This document shows positions 63,004-64,000 of a stretch of 64,000 bases of DNA, one piece after another. The position numbers and the translations under genes were made by a program. Each line of letters starts with the position of its first letter. Within the stretch, counting starts at the first letter, position 1. Location: assembly GCA_963693285.1 (NCBI GenBank), contig OY848917.1, forward strand, positions 25,850,745-25,914,744, given 5' to 3'. The notes beneath the pieces were generated by a model. That model searched no databases. It was not told the DNA's origin and saw only the letters and a program-made list of their open reading frames with translations. Origin of the DNA: Xestospongia muta (Eukaryota; Porifera; Demospongiae; Haplosclerida; Petrosiidae).

Positions 63004-63780
63004 GTTTAAGTATATAAACTGTGAAGTTCCATACTAAGTAATAATCAAAACAGTATATGTTGTGTTTGGGAAAGTATACATGACAAGTTAATTCAGTGAA
63101 TTTGAACCAGTTAAAATCATTCTATTATTAACATATAAACTTAATACTTCAGTAAAATCATTCTGTGATACCAATACTTTGTATGTTGCATATTATACAT
63201 AATATCATATTGATTTTATTACCTATATATACTGATTGATGCTTGATAGCCTTGCAGTTATTTATTAGAGCTAATTATAAGACAATTCTGATTGATCTCA
63301 TTAGCTAGACAAAAGAGTTTTAACAGAAATTCCATGTTTTGTGTGTAACTGTGTAAGGGATGTCACAATTTTATTATTATTAGATAGCATTTCCTAGTTC
63401 CTTTTTTAGAAGTTATTAGTGAAGTGTCAAAGCCATACAGTCTATAGCAATCAAAACAATATAGTGACAATCTACTATGCTATAGACTTGTTAAACAATG
63501 ATATTTTTATGGCTATCCTTTCAAATGATTGTTTCCATTGTTGCAGAATTATATAATAAAAATGATTATGAAGTTTTGCATAATACTGTAACTTTTTGAA
63601 GCTTTAAACTCACCATATTTATGCCCTTTTTGTAAATCTTGCTGATACAAATTATGGACATGATAAGCTGTGTAGATAATAAATTCTGTTTTCTTTGAAG
63701 TCCTACAAGTGAACCCAAACCTACCTAACATGAAACATGAACCCATTGTACTTGAGTATAGGTACTTACACACCAGTTTG
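63004..63780. repeat. Inverted copy of 58860-59640
   Basis: Reverse complement of the copy-4 intron segment, including the dispersed repeat and the TATAAACTGTGAAG landmark. With its partner it flanks the IgGFc and Calx-beta exons of copy 4. No gene; the 74-codon frame at 63549-63773 lies in the repeat. Confidence 0.8.
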
Positions 63781-64000
63781 ATAGTTCAATTTTGTTATTC
63801 CCATGACAACCATAATGGTTTAACTTCCAAAGCATAAATCAGTATCTTCCAGTGTTTATAGGATGATATTTCAATTAGCAAATAATACCTACTGTACATT
63901 ATGTAATCTTTTAGATGTTAACATCTGTTACAGTAGCTTTTATGGTAAATGTTACACATGTGACCTTTTCAAAGATGTCTTATGTAAGTAAAAAAAGGAT
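63781..64000. other. Window end, nothing recognised
   Basis: AT-rich sequence without a recognised repeat copy or gene. Confidence 0.4.

Noticed and set aside
1..64000. tRNA, rRNA or bacterial operon features
   Set aside because: No cloverleaf, rRNA core motif or closely packed intronless genes seen; the genes have introns and animal extracellular domains.

Overview
The window looks like nuclear DNA of an early-branching animal, most likely a demosponge. It is very AT-rich, has short GT-AG introns, and carries metazoan extracellular domains (IgGFc-binding-like, Calx-beta, NIDO, somatomedin B), a proteinase K-like S8 protease, a P2X7-tail-like gene, and Ty3/gypsy and hAT relics. The host assignment is inference from this domain mix; no marker gene names the species.

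The core is a cluster of secreted modular protein genes, repeatedly duplicated. Four IgGFc-type copies lie on the minus strand: copy 1 (195-2395, 3' end outside the window), copy 2 (8716-14045, complete, 1010 aa predicted), copy 3 (46849-47992, truncated) and copy 4 (57580-61938, complete, 672 aa predicted). The two complete models read signal peptide, IgGFc-binding-like domain, Calx-beta domain, optional Ser/Thr/Pro repeat exon, 13-aa linker, somatomedin B domain, stop. A second architecture, NIDO domains plus Ser/Thr-rich exons, ends in the same linker and somatomedin B exons (22864-26294, minus). Further NIDO copies, mostly broken, lie at 27720-29331 (minus) and at 29334-31345, 41274-42071 and 43610-44411 (plus).

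S8 protease sequence accompanies the cluster. One gene is intact (34134-35803, 409 aa, complete catalytic set). Related pseudogenes are at 5630-6980, 17150-18698 and 52131-53463, and short relics near 3430, 15130, 36955, 48880 and 62942. About 11 kb is present twice (about 12.9-23.7 kb and 46.85-58.4 kb, same orientation); differences between the copies date a hAT insertion (49922-51151) and a 0.2-kb exon-like insertion (about 17994-18193).

The middle (38.3-40.9 kb) holds a dead Ty3/gypsy pol fragment and a P2X7-tail-like gene whose first exon also exists as an inverted copy beside the integrase. The rest is duplicated intergenic sequence with a dispersed repeat, TA microsatellites, a 32-bp satellite and several inverted repeats. 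The cluster resembles a rapidly evolving extracellular recognition or mucus protein family: in-frame paralogues, differences clustered in short patches, phase-1 exons that permit shuffling. Function is not shown by the sequence.
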